Source of the DNA: JANQIO01 sp036351375
Lineage (GTDB): Bacteria > Pseudomonadota > Gammaproteobacteria > Pseudomonadales > Halieaceae
Length of the DNA: 13,124 nt
Assembly: GCA_036351375.1 (NCBI GenBank)
Contig: JAZBOY010000214.1
Coordinates: forward strand, 1-13,124
Direction: 5' to 3'
Positions 12,523-13,124 of this stretch are shown piece after piece. Each line of letters begins with the position of its first letter. Positions within the stretch are counted from its first letter, which is position 1. The position numbers and the translations under genes were made by a program. The notes below the pieces were generated by a model, which worked only from the letters and a program-made list of their open reading frames with translations, searched no databases and was not told the origin of the DNA.

Positions 12523-13124
12523 ATGAAACAGCGCTTCCGCGGCTACCTGCCGGTGGTCATCGATATGGAGACCGGGGGCTTCAACTCGGCCACCGATGCT
12601 GTCCTCGAGATTGCCGGCACGCTGATGCGCATGAATGAGTCAGGTGAGCTGGTGGTGCACGAGACCCACAACTACCACGTGACGCCCTTCGAGGGCGCCA
12701 ACATCGAACAGGCCGCGCTGGATTTCACCGGCATCGACCCCTGGCACCCGTTCCGGGAGGCGATCAGCGAAGAGGAAGCCCTCAAGGACCTGTTCAGCAA
12801 GGTGCGCAAGGAAATGAAGGACCAGGGCTGCATTCGCGCGGTGCTGGTGGGGCATAACGCGCACTTTGACGCGGGCTTCCTGCAGGCGGCGGTGGAGCGC
12901 TGCGGCCTCAAGCGCAGCCCGTTTCACCCGTTTTCCTACTTCGACACGGCGACGCTATCGGGTTTGGCCTACGGCCAGACAGTGCTGGCCAAGGCCTGCC
13001 AGGAAGCGGGGCTGGAGTTTAACAATTCCGAGGCCCACGCAGCCGCTTACGACGCCGAGAAAACCGCCGAGCTGTTCTGCGGCATCGTCAACAAGTGGAA
13101 TGCGCTGGGCGGCTGGACGCCACC
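12523..13124 (+). CDS. rnt: ribonuclease T (3' end cut by the window edge)
   Basis: DEDD-family 3'-5' exonuclease that trims the 3' ends of tRNAs and other stable RNAs, acting as a dimer. The visible 200 residues match E. coli RNase T nearly throughout, with a constant offset of nine. Catalytic residues are Asp14 and Glu16 (VVIDMETGGF), Asp116 (GHNAHFD), His172 (EAHAAAYD) and Asp177. Other shared blocks are the FRGYLP start, EGANIEQAALDFTGIDP, SPFHPFSYFDTATLSGLAYGQTVL and the final KWNALGGW. Only the last several codons should be missing. The ATG at 12523 lies six bases past the pyrC stop; an in-frame GTG at 12514 overlaps that stop and is an alternative. There is no independent ribosome site, which suggests translational coupling to pyrC. 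Confidence 0.96.
   Translation, partial: MKQRFRGYLPVVIDMETGGFNSATDAVLEIAGTLMRMNESGELVVHETHNYHVTPFEGANIEQAALDFTGIDPWHPFREAISEEEALKDLFSKVRKEMKDQGCIRAVLVGHNAHFDAGFLQAAVERCGLKRSPFHPFSYFDTATLSGLAYGQTVLAKACQEAGLEFNNSEAHAAAYDAEKTAELFCGIVNKWNALGGWTP

Overview
This is a high-GC window (by eye above 60% G+C, with A/T-rich islands only between genes). It suggests a gammaproteobacterium, probably free-living and possibly marine. The main reason is the right end: argG, then divergent pyrC followed directly by rnt. RNase T is largely restricted to Gammaproteobacteria, and a similar argG-pyrC-rnt neighbourhood is known in Pseudomonas. The genus cannot be fixed by eye.

Layout. (a) 1-2200: a minimal MscS-type channel and an OxyR-like LysR regulator that has no cysteines, read rightward as a probable operon. 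A convergent exported retropepsin-like aspartic protease follows; its stop codon shares a CTAG with the LysR stop. (b) 2197-3044: an A/T-rich regulatory region, a small exported protein built from two copies of an unrecognised ~30-residue motif, a structured 3' region and a strong intrinsic terminator. (c) 3045-4665: a periplasmic family-3 solute-binding protein with no transporter partner, divergent from an isoaspartyl methyltransferase (Pcm). The pcm gene has one start that gives a signal peptide and a second, well-placed internal start that gives a normal-length cytosolic enzyme. (d) 4649-9050: a TetR repressor divergent from a three-gene operon: a two-domain extradiol ring-cleavage dioxygenase, a fumarylacetoacetate-hydrolase-family enzyme and an FAD aromatic hydroxylase. 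Two copies of TTGTNACATGACAA, 32 bp apart, sit on the shared divergent promoter and are the likely TetR operators. (e) 9085-10150: a leftward pair (two-helix membrane protein, then a DUF3291 protein) whose promoter is bracketed by two copies of TGGTCAA-N5-AGACCAC, 42 bp apart, followed by a REP-like hairpin repeat. (f) 10151-13124: argG leftward, pyrC and rnt rightward, with back-to-back promoters; rnt runs off the right edge only a few codons from its expected end.

How the genes work together. The TetR operon reads as a compact catabolic module: the FAD enzyme hydroxylates a phenol to a catechol or trihydroxyarene, the dioxygenase opens the ring beside the hydroxyls, and the FAA-family enzyme hydrolyses, hydrates or isomerises the product. 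The substrate cannot be read from sequence. argG and pyrC both serve pathways that begin at carbamoyl phosphate (arginine and pyrimidines).

I see no CRISPR array, prophage, insertion sequence, tRNA or rRNA. There is no gene-free stretch over 300 bases; the longest is 2197-2480. The features most likely to be new are the two unassigned operator pairs, the dual-start Pcm, the duplicated-motif exported protein and the substrate of the ring-cleavage operon.
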